Below, piece by piece: positions 32,962 through 41,821 of a DNA stretch of 64,000 bases. Numbering within the stretch: the stretch's first letter is position 1; every line of letters begins with the position of its first letter. The notes beneath the pieces were generated by a model. That model made no database searches. It was not told where the DNA came from and saw only the letters and a list, made by a program, of their open reading frames with translations. This DNA is from Pelolinea sp. (GTDB taxonomy: Bacteria; Chloroflexota; Anaerolineae; Anaerolineales; Anaerolineaceae): NCBI GenBank assembly GCA_012797975.1, contig JAAZOD010000007.1, positions 1-64,000 on the forward strand, written 5' to 3'. The translations under genes were made by a program, and so were the position numbers.

Positions 32962-33103
32962 AATAAACCAGATTAAAACAAGAAAGTAATAAAATTGAAC
33001 AATTTAAGACTTTTTTTGCGATATAATGCACTCCTTTGGAAAAAAAGAAGAGTGAAATTTCCTAAAGACACAGAATAATGCTGTTACAATAGGAAATTGA
33101 TGC

Positions 33104-34501
33104 ATGGACAGAAAAAAATTTAGTTTCGATCACTTTTGGGTCAGGATTTTTACCGCCGCAGTTCTTTTAATTTTTCTTTTCATTGCTGGATGTGGCGGCG
33201 AGACCATTATTAAAAATCTTTTCCCCAATAAAACCGGTCCCAGTACCCCCAACTCCGATCAGATGGATACGACGGTGACCCCTGTACCCGAAGGGTCCGT
33301 TGAAGACGGACAGTTGCTCGCCGTGCAACCTACGTTTACGGCTGCGGAAACGGAAGATTTCACAGTTGAAAAGAGTGAACTGGTCGTATGGGTTCCGGAA
33401 GAATTTTCCATCTTCAATGAATCCGAAGCAGCCGAGCTTTTTAAGCAGCGCGTGGAAGGTTTTGAACGACAGTACCCGGGCACAGTGGTGGTACTGCGCG
33501 TTAAGGCCTCCAGCGGATCGGGTGGTATTTTGGACAGCTTACGGAATACCAAAACTGCGGCTGCCAATGCGCTGCCGCAGATCGCGCTGCTCTCCTCTGC
33601 GGATATGAAAGATGCTGCCGATCAGGCTTTGCTCCTGCCCGTGGAGGATTTTTTCCATGACAATAATCCGTCAACCTATTTCTCCTATGCTCATGAAATC
33701 TCGGAATTGAGTGGGACCATGTACGGATTCCCCTTTGTGGGCGATGCTTTGGTTGGCATCGCCAATAACAGTTTTTCCGATCTGGGATTCACTTCATGGG
33801 ATGAAATCCGGACGAAAAGAATTCCTTTGTACTTTGCCGCAAATTCACCCCAGGCCACATTCATCATTTCGCAATATTTATCAACCGGTGGTTCATTAAT
33901 AGATGAACAAGGGCATGCCGCATTTAATCAGGATAATTTGATGACCGTATTGGCTGCTTTTGACCAGAATGTGCGCAGCAAACTCTTTCAAGAAAGTTTC
34001 AGTACGTTGAATACCAACGAAGATGCATGGACCCTGCTGCAGAACGGTGAGATAAAATGGGAAATAAATTGGTATTCAAAAGCCATGCAAAGTGATCTGG
34101 GTGGGTTACAAATATTCCAATTACCGTCTTTGAGCTCGGAATCTTATGTATCAGCAAAAGGTTGGCTTTGGACGATCGTGAATTCCGACGCGGAGGTGGA
34201 TGCGATCGTGCCCGAATTTATTGCATATTTCAGCGATCCCCAATTTCTGGCAGAATACAGCCAGGCGGCCGGTTATCTACCTGTTTTGCCAGCCAGTCTG
34301 GCATTGTATGAAAACACGGACACGATTAACCAACTGAACAATCTGCTTACTGCAGCACATGGTTTGCCCTCAACTGATCTGATCCTCAAAGTGGGACCAG
34401 TGTTGAGGGATGCAACGTTGATGGTATTGACTCAGAATTATTCTCTTGATGAAATGATGGAAAGTACACAAAATCAAATTGAGGCATTGCAAACAAAATG
34501 A
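33104..34501 (+). CDS. Extracellular solute-binding lipoprotein (family 1-like)
   Basis: A 465-residue lipoprotein: signal segment AVLLIFLFIAGC with a clear lipobox Cys near residue 29, a short low-complexity linker (Thr/Pro-rich), then a periplasmic-binding fold of the carbohydrate-binding family 1 type (VVLRVKASSGSGGILDSL, YGFPFVGDALVGIANN, ISQYLSTGGSLIDEQG, AKGWLWTIV). No permease or ATPase gene for an importer is nearby; instead a small membrane protein overlaps its end. The ligand is unknown; a sensing role is possible. Confidence 0.8.
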   Translation: MDRKKFSFDHFWVRIFTAAVLLIFLFIAGCGGETIIKNLFPNKTGPSTPNSDQMDTTVTPVPEGSVEDGQLLAVQPTFTAAETEDFTVEKSELVVWVPEEFSIFNESEAAELFKQRVEGFERQYPGTVVVLRVKASSGSGGILDSLRNTKTAAANALPQIALLSSADMKDAADQALLLPVEDFFHDNNPSTYFSYAHEISELSGTMYGFPFVGDALVGIANNSFSDLGFTSWDEIRTKRIPLYFAANSPQATFIISQYLSTGGSLIDEQGHAAFNQDNLMTVLAAFDQNVRSKLFQESFSTLNTNEDAWTLLQNGEIKWEINWYSKAMQSDLGGLQIFQLPSLSSESYVSAKGWLWTIVNSDAEVDAIVPEFIAYFSDPQFLAEYSQAAGYLPVLPASLALYENTDTINQLNNLLTAAHGLPSTDLILKVGPVLRDATLMVLTQNYSLDEMMESTQNQIEALQTK

Positions 34502-34806
34502 AAGAAGAACCTGAACAGAACAATCGTAGCTGGTTTAATTTGCCCAATATTCTCATTGCAGTTACGTTGCTTTTAATACTGGTTATTTTGGTGTGGAATC
34601 AGAGCATTTCCGACAAAATCTTCATGGAAGAAGAAAGCGTACCCCTCATGGCAACGCTTACCCCTACTGTCACTGCCAATCCAGCCATCCCGTCGGAATT
34701 TTTTAGCACGCCGGCGAATACCTCGGGCATTATCGTTGCGGCTGTTATCTTGCTGGCGATCATTTTTAGCAGCGCTTTGTGGAAGATGAGAAGTGTAAAA
34801 AAATGA
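34498..34806 (+). CDS. Small two-helix membrane protein
   Basis: A 102-residue protein with a helix at about 17-33 (ILIAVTLLLILVILVW), a Thr/Pro-rich outside loop (ATLTPTVTANPAIPSE), and a second helix at about 76-93 followed by Lys. It overlaps the solute-binding gene by four bases (ATGA) and is followed at once by a strong terminator. Not recognised; it is probably a membrane partner of the lipoprotein. Confidence 0.65.
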   Translation: MKEEPEQNNRSWFNLPNILIAVTLLLILVILVWNQSISDKIFMEEESVPLMATLTPTVTANPAIPSEFFSTPANTSGIIVAAVILLAIIFSSALWKMRSVKK

Positions 34807-34840
34807 AAAATGGTTTTCCGAAAGGAAAACCATTTTTTTT
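34806..34840 (+). terminator. Rho-independent terminator
   Basis: A 14-base-pair stem (34806-34819 with 34824-34837), GAAA tetraloop, and T-tract continuing to 34840. The A of the upstream TGA stop begins the stem. Very strong. Confidence 0.92.
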
Positions 34841-34881
34841 ATTCTTCGTATATGGATTGAGTATTTCAATAAGGAGAAAAA

Positions 34882-36282
34882 ATGTTCAGGAATCTTTCAA
34901 AGAAAAAATGGATCGGCATTATCCTCGTTGTCAGCTTGATCGCATTGCTCCCTGTTAGTGCAGTCCATGCTGCAGATTTCAGCCATGATGGCACTGTGGA
35001 GGCAGCGGAAGTTATCGACGACGATGTGTTCCTATCTGCGGATCAATGCGAGATGAATGGAACAATCAACGGCAATTTGGTGGCGGCCTGCCAGCATATT
35101 ACCATTAATGGCTCGGTAAGCGGGGATGCTTTCCTTTTCGCTGAAACGGTGACCGTTGGAGAATCGGCAACAGTGGAGGGGAACCTGTTTGCCTTCGGTG
35201 CGGATGTTGAACTGGATGGAAAAGTATCCGGTTCCGTTGCCAGTGCTGCTGAATCAGTGTTGCTGAACAGCCATGCCAGTGTGGGTAGAAATCTTTATTT
35301 TGCCGGTTATCAGAGCAAACTGGAAGAAGGCTCCACAGTTGGCATGGATGTCTTTGGCGGCGCCAATCAGATCATCGCCAATGGCACAGTGGCCCGTGAT
35401 CTCAGCGCCGGTACGAACGCTTTGGAGTTGCGCGGTGCCATTGGAAGAAATGCCTCCATTGAATTAGGCACCGGGAGCAGTGATATGAATGCCTCCATCA
35501 GCTCGCAGATGCCAAGCTATTATCCTGCAGCATTGCCGGCCGGAATACGGTTCTATGAAGGTGCTTCGGTCGGAAATGATCTGACCTACACAGCCACCGA
35601 AAACATCGATACTGAGGTGCAGGATTATGTTCAGGGAACCGTGACTTTCAAACCGGCGACCGCTGAATCATCAAAAGGCCATGCTTTTTCCCGCAGTGCA
35701 TGGTCTACCGACGACTTTTCCCATTTCCGTGTGGCTGGCGCGTTCAGCCAAATGCTCAGTTATTACGCTCTGGGAGCGTTGGCATTCTGGTTGGCAAAAA
35801 AGCAGATTGTGAAGGTCAAAGATGCCGGTAAGGCATTCCCCGGAAAAGCTTTCGGATGGGGTTTTCTAGTGATCTTAATTGGCATGTTGAGCATCGTTTT
35901 AGTCCCGGGAACTTTCATCTTGTTAGGTATTCTGGTAGGTGTGGTTTCAATGGGTGGGTTGCTCTTTGCCTGGTATGGTGTAATCGGGTTAGCGATCGCC
36001 TTAGCTTTTGCTCTGTTCCTGCTGGTTGTTTTCTCGCTCAGCAAGGTCGTGGCTGCCTACGTCTTTGGTGAATGGTTGATGCAGGATGTTCTCAAGACGA
36101 AAATGCAAAATCGCTGGATTGATCTTCTGGTCGGACTCCTGTTCTACGTAATCCTGTGTGCCATCCCTTACTTTGGATGGGTGGTTGGCCTGGCTGCCAG
36201 CTTGTACGGAACCGGTACGCTGTTCATTGCCCTGACCCATGTAGAAAAGAAGAGAGAACCGAAAATCCTCGAAGAGAAGTAA
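34882..36282 (+). CDS. Exported bactofilin-like repeat protein with C-terminal membrane helices
   Basis: A 466-residue envelope protein. Signal peptide (IILVVSLIALLPVSAVHA) with an AxA-type cleavage site, then about 190 residues of right-handed beta-helix repeats like those of bactofilins (INGNLVAACQHITINGSVSG, ATVEGNLFAFGADVELDGKV), then five or so C-terminal helices from about residue 290. Ordinary bactofilins are cytosolic filaments; this one is predicted to face outward. Its partners are unknown. It is flanked by terminators on both sides, so it is a single-gene unit. Confidence 0.75.
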   Translation: MFRNLSKKKWIGIILVVSLIALLPVSAVHAADFSHDGTVEAAEVIDDDVFLSADQCEMNGTINGNLVAACQHITINGSVSGDAFLFAETVTVGESATVEGNLFAFGADVELDGKVSGSVASAAESVLLNSHASVGRNLYFAGYQSKLEEGSTVGMDVFGGANQIIANGTVARDLSAGTNALELRGAIGRNASIELGTGSSDMNASISSQMPSYYPAALPAGIRFYEGASVGNDLTYTATENIDTEVQDYVQGTVTFKPATAESSKGHAFSRSAWSTDDFSHFRVAGAFSQMLSYYALGALAFWLAKKQIVKVKDAGKAFPGKAFGWGFLVILIGMLSIVLVPGTFILLGILVGVVSMGGLLFAWYGVIGLAIALAFALFLLVVFSLSKVVAAYVFGEWLMQDVLKTKMQNRWIDLLVGLLFYVILCAIPYFGWVVGLAASLYGTGTLFIALTHVEKKREPKILEEK

Positions 36283-36288
36283 AACAAA

Positions 36289-36320
36289 GGTCCCGCTCGG
36301 AAACGAACGGGATCTTTTTA
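36289..36320. terminator. Terminator between convergent genes
   Basis: Stem GGTCCCGCTCG with CGAACGGGATC (one G-T pair) and a short A-rich loop, followed by TTTTT at 36315-36319. It lies directly after the repeat protein and touches the stop of the convergent hydrolase gene. Confidence 0.8.
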
Positions 36321-37610
36321 TATCAGCAGAAGCAAAAAAGGTGTGACCATTTCCTGCTGTGAAAATCCACCATGTCTGCCCAGTAAGCGATTTTCTTTGT
36401 TTGCCCACCACCAGAAGGCGTTTCCTTTCGGAAGGGCAACGAAGTTCCCCAACCGGTTTTGGATCAGCGGACTCATCTTCTTGCTGCCAAACAATCCTGC
36501 GGTCACCAGGTCTGCAGGGGGGAACAATGTAAATTCTCCCGGCCAGCGGCTTTCAAGATACTCATGGAATACCTGTGTCTTTCCATGTTTTATAAAGAGG
36601 TAGGGGCAGCGGCTTTCACCGCTGGGCGGCATTTTCAGCATGCTCATGAACTTCTGGTCAAAACGCACTTCGTATCTTGGTTGGATGAAGGTTGGGATTT
36701 GTCCGTGGTCGGAGGTAATCAATAGGAGAGTATCATTCCTTCCCGATCGGGCCTGGTCAGCAAGAAAACGTTCCATCAAATGACCGAACCACTGCCAGGC
36801 ATGACGGGTCCTGCGGCTGTCAGGACCATCATGGTGTGATAAAGTATCGATATCGCTCCAGTACAGGTACAGATATTTCCGTACTGACACTTGCTCTGCC
36901 AGCAGGTCGCTCACTTTCTGCCACATGTCTTGGGGTGAAGTGAAAGGGACCTTTGTTACGTCAGGGAACAACATTTGTGACAAACCGGAATTACAGATGG
37001 CTTCATGTTGAAATGCAAAGGGTTGGATGCCCTGGTCGCGAAAATGGCTGCCGAGCGTTGGAACAGGCAAAAAGTGGCTGAGATTGTGTGAAAGAACAGG
37101 CGTGTCATTGTTCAAATATGGATAGACCTGGGTTTGCAGGATCATGTTTACCGTGATGCCAAACTCTTTCAGGAACAATTCATATCCGATTACTCCATGC
37201 TCGGCTGGCACCTTGCCAGTCCATAAGCTGGTCAGTGCGTTAGCGGTTGTGCTGGGAACTACACTGGTAAGCGGAGTGAACAACCCTTCCTCCTGAATCT
37301 TTTTCCAGCAAGCATGTCGATGGCTTTTCTGTAGCCCTTTTTCGAGCCAGCTATGCATTCGGTCAAAAGGAAGCCCGTCAATTACCAGCAAAATGATGTT
37401 CCGGACATCCTTTGGCGCGATGGGTGGTTCGGGCAGGTCCAGCGGGCGATTTGCAATGGCCGGTATGCCAAACCAATGGCAGATGCTGGTGGGAATATTG
37501 GCAAGATTCAAACCTTGATAAAACGGGAAGGTCTCAATGGGTGTATTTGTTAGCTCTGGGATATTGTTTTCTTGAATGCGCGCCAGGTTTTTTTCGCTTA
37601 GATCAAACAA
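36318..37610 (-). CDS. Alkaline-phosphatase-superfamily phosphodiesterase/pyrophosphatase
   Basis: A 430-residue metal-dependent hydrolase of the nucleotide pyrophosphatase/phosphodiesterase (or PglZ-like) branch: metal site 1 LLVIDGLPFDR near residue 75, nucleophile Thr in VVPSTTANALTSLWTG near 122, then DIDTLSHHDGP near 255 and TSDHGQIP near 300, ending with a conserved-type HGG near 414. There is no signal peptide, so it is cytosolic. The likely start is TTG 37610 with AGGA about 11 bases upstream, as no ATG is in range. The substrate cannot be read. Confidence 0.8.
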   Translation of the reverse strand: MFDLSEKNLARIQENNIPELTNTPIETFPFYQGLNLANIPTSICHWFGIPAIANRPLDLPEPPIAPKDVRNIILLVIDGLPFDRMHSWLEKGLQKSHRHACWKKIQEEGLFTPLTSVVPSTTANALTSLWTGKVPAEHGVIGYELFLKEFGITVNMILQTQVYPYLNNDTPVLSHNLSHFLPVPTLGSHFRDQGIQPFAFQHEAICNSGLSQMLFPDVTKVPFTSPQDMWQKVSDLLAEQVSVRKYLYLYWSDIDTLSHHDGPDSRRTRHAWQWFGHLMERFLADQARSGRNDTLLLITSDHGQIPTFIQPRYEVRFDQKFMSMLKMPPSGESRCPYLFIKHGKTQVFHEYLESRWPGEFTLFPPADLVTAGLFGSKKMSPLIQNRLGNFVALPKGNAFWWWANKENRLLGRHGGFSQQEMVTPFLLLLI

Positions 37611-37722
37611 CGGTTCAGGTCCTGTTCTATGAAATATGTGAACATAACTATACCAAATGCTTTGATTTTCTGCCGGGCTGATTATTGATATAATGAATTA
37701 TCTCTCTTCTGGAATCGTGGAT

Positions 37723-38238
37723 ATGCGCCAAGAAGTACTGACATGGAATGATATAGACCTACTGATCGATCATCTGGTTCCCCAATTTGATGTCATTTTT
37801 GATGTAATGCTGCTGGTAACGCGCGGTGGCATCATTCCCGGCGGGTTGGTGGCAGAAGCCCTGGATATTGAAGAGATATTGACCGCCTCGGTCGACTTTC
37901 CTGCGGAAACGCGCAATGGCGAAAGACAGGACCTGCAGCATAAATTCTTAGCACTTCCTCAATTTATCCAATTTCCCGATGCCTCTCTGCTGTGTGAGAA
38001 AAGAGTCCTTATCATGGATGACGTCTGGGGATCGGGAAGAACGATCAGTGTGGTCAAGAATCGCGTAAAAGGAGCATACGGCATCCCCTATACCTGCGTG
38101 CTGCATTTCAACCCCCACCGCAACCTTTTTGGAACAGAGAAACCCGATTATTATGCGGCTATCACCGACGCATATATCATCTACCCCTGGGAGATCGACC
38201 TGGGAAAATCGCGTGTACTTCCCTTTAATTGTAAATAA
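37723..38238 (+). CDS. Phosphoribosyltransferase-family protein
   Basis: A type I PRTase fold: LLVTRGGIIPGGLVAEAL near residue 30 and the PRPP-binding loop VLIMDDVWGSGRTI near residue 100. Length about 171 residues. It resembles xanthine/hypoxanthine PRTase-like proteins, in which case it would salvage purines, but the base-binding hood is not diagnostic. Start: an ATG at 37693 is possible, but it overlaps a TATAAT (37689-37694) that looks like the -10 box, so ATG 37723 is preferred. It stands alone between convergent minus-strand genes. Confidence 0.75.
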   Translation: MRQEVLTWNDIDLLIDHLVPQFDVIFDVMLLVTRGGIIPGGLVAEALDIEEILTASVDFPAETRNGERQDLQHKFLALPQFIQFPDASLLCEKRVLIMDDVWGSGRTISVVKNRVKGAYGIPYTCVLHFNPHRNLFGTEKPDYYAAITDAYIIYPWEIDLGKSRVLPFNCK

Positions 38239-38239
38239 A

Positions 38240-39262
38240 TCAGCAAGTCAGAATATCCAGATAACGCTGTGCCATGCTGTGCATGTCAAAGTTGTCCTTT
38301 GCCCACAATCTGGCTGCAGAGCGGAATTGTCTTTGGTTTTCATACACTTCCAGCCCTGCCTGGCAAATAGGATCGAAATCCGGCGCTTCCAGGTTCCAGT
38401 AGTCCGTTCGGTATGGGACGACCCTGCCCGCACCTCTCTGCACCAGCTCTGGCAAAGAACCGGTGGAAAAACTGACCACCGGCAGACCGCATGCCATGGC
38501 TTCGATGACCGTATTGGGGCAGGCGGCGTTGATCTCAGCCGGAAAGAAAATATGGGCGCTGCGGTTCAATTCCGGAATGCTGGTCAGCGGAACAATCCCC
38601 AACCATTGCAGATTGACGTTCGCATAGGTAGGGAGGGCTTCCAACATGCGCTGGGGAGCCCGGCTGGCGACCACCAGTTCTACCTGCTTGCCGCTTAATT
38701 CTGCTAACCCTTTGGCAAAACCGAGCGCGTTCAGCAAGTCGCGCTCATGCCCTCCGTAGAAGCTGCCTTCGATCACCATGATGCGGATGCTGTCTGCAGG
38801 AGGGGTGCCCTTGCCGGAAGGATTGAAAAGCTCCAGGTCCGTTCCGTTGTGAATGACCGTATCTTCCACGGATGTTTTGCCATAAACCTGATTCCACCAT
38901 GCGCGGGTGAATTCACTCTGATAAGCAATGCTGTCGGCAATCGTGTTCCGAATGGTAGACAAGACATGATTGTTCCATTCCGCGCGCAGATAATGTCTGA
39001 TGCCCGTACCGGTTTTTTTATGCAGCCAGTTCATTCCATCCAGCCGCTGCACAATGCGGATGCCCCTCTTCTTTGCTTGTCTGAGTTGAGCAAGGTGACT
39101 GCTTCCACCAACCACCAAAATGGCTGTCACGTCCGAACGCAAAGGATCGAAATGTACATCAATGCCTTGCTGCTGGAGACAGGCGGTCAATTTCCTTTGA
39201 AAGGAGGATGGGCCGCCAGTATGTTCTAGTTGGGGAAATAAACAAATGCTGCCGGTTTTCAT
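38240..39262 (-). CDS. Family 4-like glycosyltransferase
   Basis: A 340-residue GT-B enzyme: N-terminal GGPSSFQRKLTACLQQQGI, a basic acceptor region, and C-terminal donor-binding segment with PNTVIEAMACGLPVVSFSTG, the EX7E-type motif of retaining GT4 enzymes (Glu in IEAMACG). It is three bases downstream of wecB and so part of a surface polysaccharide cluster wecC-wecB-GT. Donor and acceptor are unknown. Confidence 0.85.
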   Translation of the reverse strand: MKTGSICLFPQLEHTGGPSSFQRKLTACLQQQGIDVHFDPLRSDVTAILVVGGSSHLAQLRQAKKRGIRIVQRLDGMNWLHKKTGTGIRHYLRAEWNNHVLSTIRNTIADSIAYQSEFTRAWWNQVYGKTSVEDTVIHNGTDLELFNPSGKGTPPADSIRIMVIEGSFYGGHERDLLNALGFAKGLAELSGKQVELVVASRAPQRMLEALPTYANVNLQWLGIVPLTSIPELNRSAHIFFPAEINAACPNTVIEAMACGLPVVSFSTGSLPELVQRGAGRVVPYRTDYWNLEAPDFDPICQAGLEVYENQRQFRSAARLWAKDNFDMHSMAQRYLDILTC

Positions 39263-39265
39263 GCT

Positions 39266-40405
39266 TCAATCCAGAGAGTAATGCAAGATCTCATCCACGA
39301 TTCGTTCAGCGGCATGCCCGTCTCCAAATGGATTGGCGGCGTGCGCCATAGCATCGTACCGTTTTTGATCGGTTAATAGCAAAAGGGTTTCATGGATGAT
39401 GGTGTCACGCTCTGTTCCTACCAGCTTTAAAACACCTGCTTCCACCCCTTCCGGCCGTTCGGTCACTTCGCGCAAAACAAGCGTTGGTATCCCCAGTCCG
39501 GTTGCTTCTTCTTGAATCCCGCCCGAGTCGGTGAGCACCAGCTTGGCATGTTTTATAAGGTGGAGCAGCGGAAGATATTCGATCGGTTTGAACAGGGTGA
39601 CATTGGGAATGCCATCCAGAATTTCATGCACCGGCTCTTGAATATTTGGATTGAGATGAACCGGATAAACCAGTTCAAGCGTATCGGCATTTTTTTCCGC
39701 AATGGCCTTGATGGCATGGCAAATGTTTCGAATGGGCTCCCCGAAGTTTTCCCGGCGATGGGCAGTGATCACAATAAGCTGTTTCTTTTTGCTGAGGATA
39801 CCTTTTTCTTCTAGCAGTTCCTGAATGTCGCCGGGAATGGGTTCATTGATGATTTGGCGCAGCGCATCAATGACCGTATTGCCAGTGACTTTAATGCACC
39901 GTTCCGGCACTCCTTCATTGAGCAGATTCTGTTTGCTGAAGGAAGTTGGAGCAAAATGCAGGTCAGCCACTACACCGGCGATCTTGCGGTTGATTTCTTC
40001 AGGAAAAGGAGCCCATTTGTCATGGGTGCGCAGTCCGGCTTCCACGTGTCCGATGTGAATGCGGCGGTAGAAAGCGTTCAACGCGGCTGCCATGACCGTG
40101 GTGGTATCACCCTGAACCAAGATCCAATCCGGGTTGACTTTTTCAAGAACCGGATCAAGGTTGTGGAAAATATTGGCAGTGAGTTCGGCCAGGGTCTGGT
40201 TGGGGCGCATTAAATTCAAGTCGATCTGGGGAGTAATATGGAACAGGGTCAGGACTTGGTCGAGCATCTCACGGTGCTGGGCGGTGACACACACGATGGA
40301 TTCAATGCCTGGTTTGTTCTCCAGTTCCTGTACCACAGGAGCCATTTTCACCGCTTCCGGTCGAGTTCCAAAGATGGATAGGACTTTGATCTTTTTATTT
40401 TCCAT
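39266..40405 (-). CDS. wecB: UDP-N-acetylglucosamine 2-epimerase
   Basis: A non-hydrolysing UDP-GlcNAc 2-epimerase of 379 residues: SIFGTRPEAVKMAPV at the N-terminus, QGDTTTVMAAALNAF, HVEAGLRTHDKWAPFPEEINR, and LTDSGGIQEEATGLGIPTLVLRE. It makes UDP-ManNAc, which the dehydrogenase encoded just upstream oxidises to UDP-ManNAcA for cell-surface polymer. Length and all hallmark motifs are normal. Confidence 0.95.
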   Translation of the reverse strand: MENKKIKVLSIFGTRPEAVKMAPVVQELENKPGIESIVCVTAQHREMLDQVLTLFHITPQIDLNLMRPNQTLAELTANIFHNLDPVLEKVNPDWILVQGDTTTVMAAALNAFYRRIHIGHVEAGLRTHDKWAPFPEEINRKIAGVVADLHFAPTSFSKQNLLNEGVPERCIKVTGNTVIDALRQIINEPIPGDIQELLEEKGILSKKKQLIVITAHRRENFGEPIRNICHAIKAIAEKNADTLELVYPVHLNPNIQEPVHEILDGIPNVTLFKPIEYLPLLHLIKHAKLVLTDSGGIQEEATGLGIPTLVLREVTERPEGVEAGVLKLVGTERDTIIHETLLLLTDQKRYDAMAHAANPFGDGHAAERIVDEILHYSLD

Positions 40406-40422
40406 AGTGTGATTATAGCGGT

Positions 40423-41694
40423 TTATGGCTGACCCAGTTTATAGAAGTGAAAACCGGCGTTTTCCCATTCCTTGCGCTGCCAGCCACCGCACATATCCAC
40501 CGCGATACGGGCTTTGGTGAGCTGGGAGATCTCGTGAGGGTCCAGTGCTATGAATTGCTGGTGTGCAACCAGCAGCAACAGGGCCTCGCAATCTTGCAGG
40601 GCTTCTTGCAGGGAAGTCGCCGCTCTGGCATTACCATGAAAACCGTCCGGTTTGTAAGGTTCATAGACCGTAAGCGCTGCTTGTTCCTGGATGAGCAGAT
40701 TGGTGATCTCAATGGCGGGCGATTCGCGCAGATCATCAATATTTGCCTTGTACGAAAGGCCCAGAACGGTAATCTTGCGATCCGCAAGCGAACCCAGCTT
40801 TTTTTTCAATATTTCAACCACATAATACGGTTGATGGTCATTGACCTCACGGGCGGTATGGACCAAAGGAGAAATATCCGGTGCGGCTTCTACCAGGAAC
40901 CAGGGATCCACACTGATGCAGTGACCTCCAACTCCCGGGCCGGGTTTTAGGATGTTCACACGTGGATGGCGGTTGGCGATGGCGATGGCTTCCCATACAT
41001 CCACCCCAAAGCGGTCTGCCAGCAGAGCAAATTCGTTAGCAATGGCGATATTGATATCGCGGTAGGTATTCTCCATCAGTTTGACCATTTCAGCGGTAGT
41101 GGCATTGGTGAGCAGAATATCTCCCGTGACAAATGTGCTGTAAAGTTCTTTTCCGGCAGCCGCTGAGCGTTCATCGATTCCGCCAATCACCCGGGTATTT
41201 TGGATGATCTCTTCCAGAATTTTTCCAGGCAGCACTCTTTCCGGTGAATATGCCAGCATGAAATCAGCCCCGGCTTTTAAACCGCTCTTTTCCAGAATGG
41301 GAGCAACGACATCCAGTGTGGTACGGGGTGGGGAAGTGGATTCGAGGACGACCAGATTCCCTTTTTGCAAATGCGGAATGATAGAATGGGCAGCGGATTT
41401 CACCGCTTCGAGGTCGGCATTCTTTTCTTTTGTAATGGGGGTTGGAACAGAGATGATGAAGGCATCCGCCGGTTCCGGTTGATCATGAACGGAAAGATTT
41501 CCAGAATCCATGGCAGATTTTACCAGCGTGCGCAGCCCGGGTTCGTAGATGTGCAGATGCCCGTTCTGTAATCCATGTACGATCTCTTGGTTGATATCCA
41601 CACCGCAAACAGGAATGCCGTGTGTGGCAAAAGTACAGGCAGTGGGCAACCCGATATATCCCAATCCCAAGACACAAATTTTTTGAAATTTCAA
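40423..41694 (-). CDS. wecC: UDP-N-acetyl-D-mannosamine dehydrogenase-like nucleotide sugar dehydrogenase
   Basis: A four-electron NAD-dependent nucleotide sugar dehydrogenase: Rossmann motif VLGLGYIGLPTA, STSPPRTT region, catalytic-type GPGVGGHCISVDPWFL with Cys in GGHC, and C-terminal LGLSYKANIDDLRESPA. Proximity to wecB points to UDP-ManNAc as substrate. Start chosen at TTG 41694 because GGAGGAG lies 6 bases upstream and the product then begins MKFQKICVLGLGYIG; ATGs at 41724 and 41709 are upstream of or inside that site. Confidence 0.88.
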   Translation of the reverse strand: MKFQKICVLGLGYIGLPTACTFATHGIPVCGVDINQEIVHGLQNGHLHIYEPGLRTLVKSAMDSGNLSVHDQPEPADAFIISVPTPITKEKNADLEAVKSAAHSIIPHLQKGNLVVLESTSPPRTTLDVVAPILEKSGLKAGADFMLAYSPERVLPGKILEEIIQNTRVIGGIDERSAAAGKELYSTFVTGDILLTNATTAEMVKLMENTYRDINIAIANEFALLADRFGVDVWEAIAIANRHPRVNILKPGPGVGGHCISVDPWFLVEAAPDISPLVHTAREVNDHQPYYVVEILKKKLGSLADRKITVLGLSYKANIDDLRESPAIEITNLLIQEQAALTVYEPYKPDGFHGNARAATSLQEALQDCEALLLLVAHQQFIALDPHEISQLTKARIAVDMCGGWQRKEWENAGFHFYKLGQP

Positions 41695-41765
41695 AGCCAG
41701 CTCCTCCATGAAAACAATGCCCATATTATCCCATAATTCAACGAAATTGGTCTTTCCGGCAGTTG

Positions 41766-41794
41766 TTGAAAACGAATTTCGGGCATGATAAACT
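41766..41794 (+). promoter_or_regulatory. Probable polA promoter
   Basis: TTGAAA (41766-41771) and TAAACT (41789-41794) with a 17-base spacer, about 28 bases before the polA start. The -10 is imperfect, so confidence is moderate. Confidence 0.45.
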
Positions 41795-41821
41795 TCATTA
41801 ACTTTCAGAAAAGAGGATAAT

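Noticed and set aside
38129-38698. A 189-codon plus-strand frame after the phosphoribosyltransferase.
   Set aside because: It overlaps the phosphoribosyltransferase in another frame and the glycosyltransferase on the other strand, both with clear motifs.
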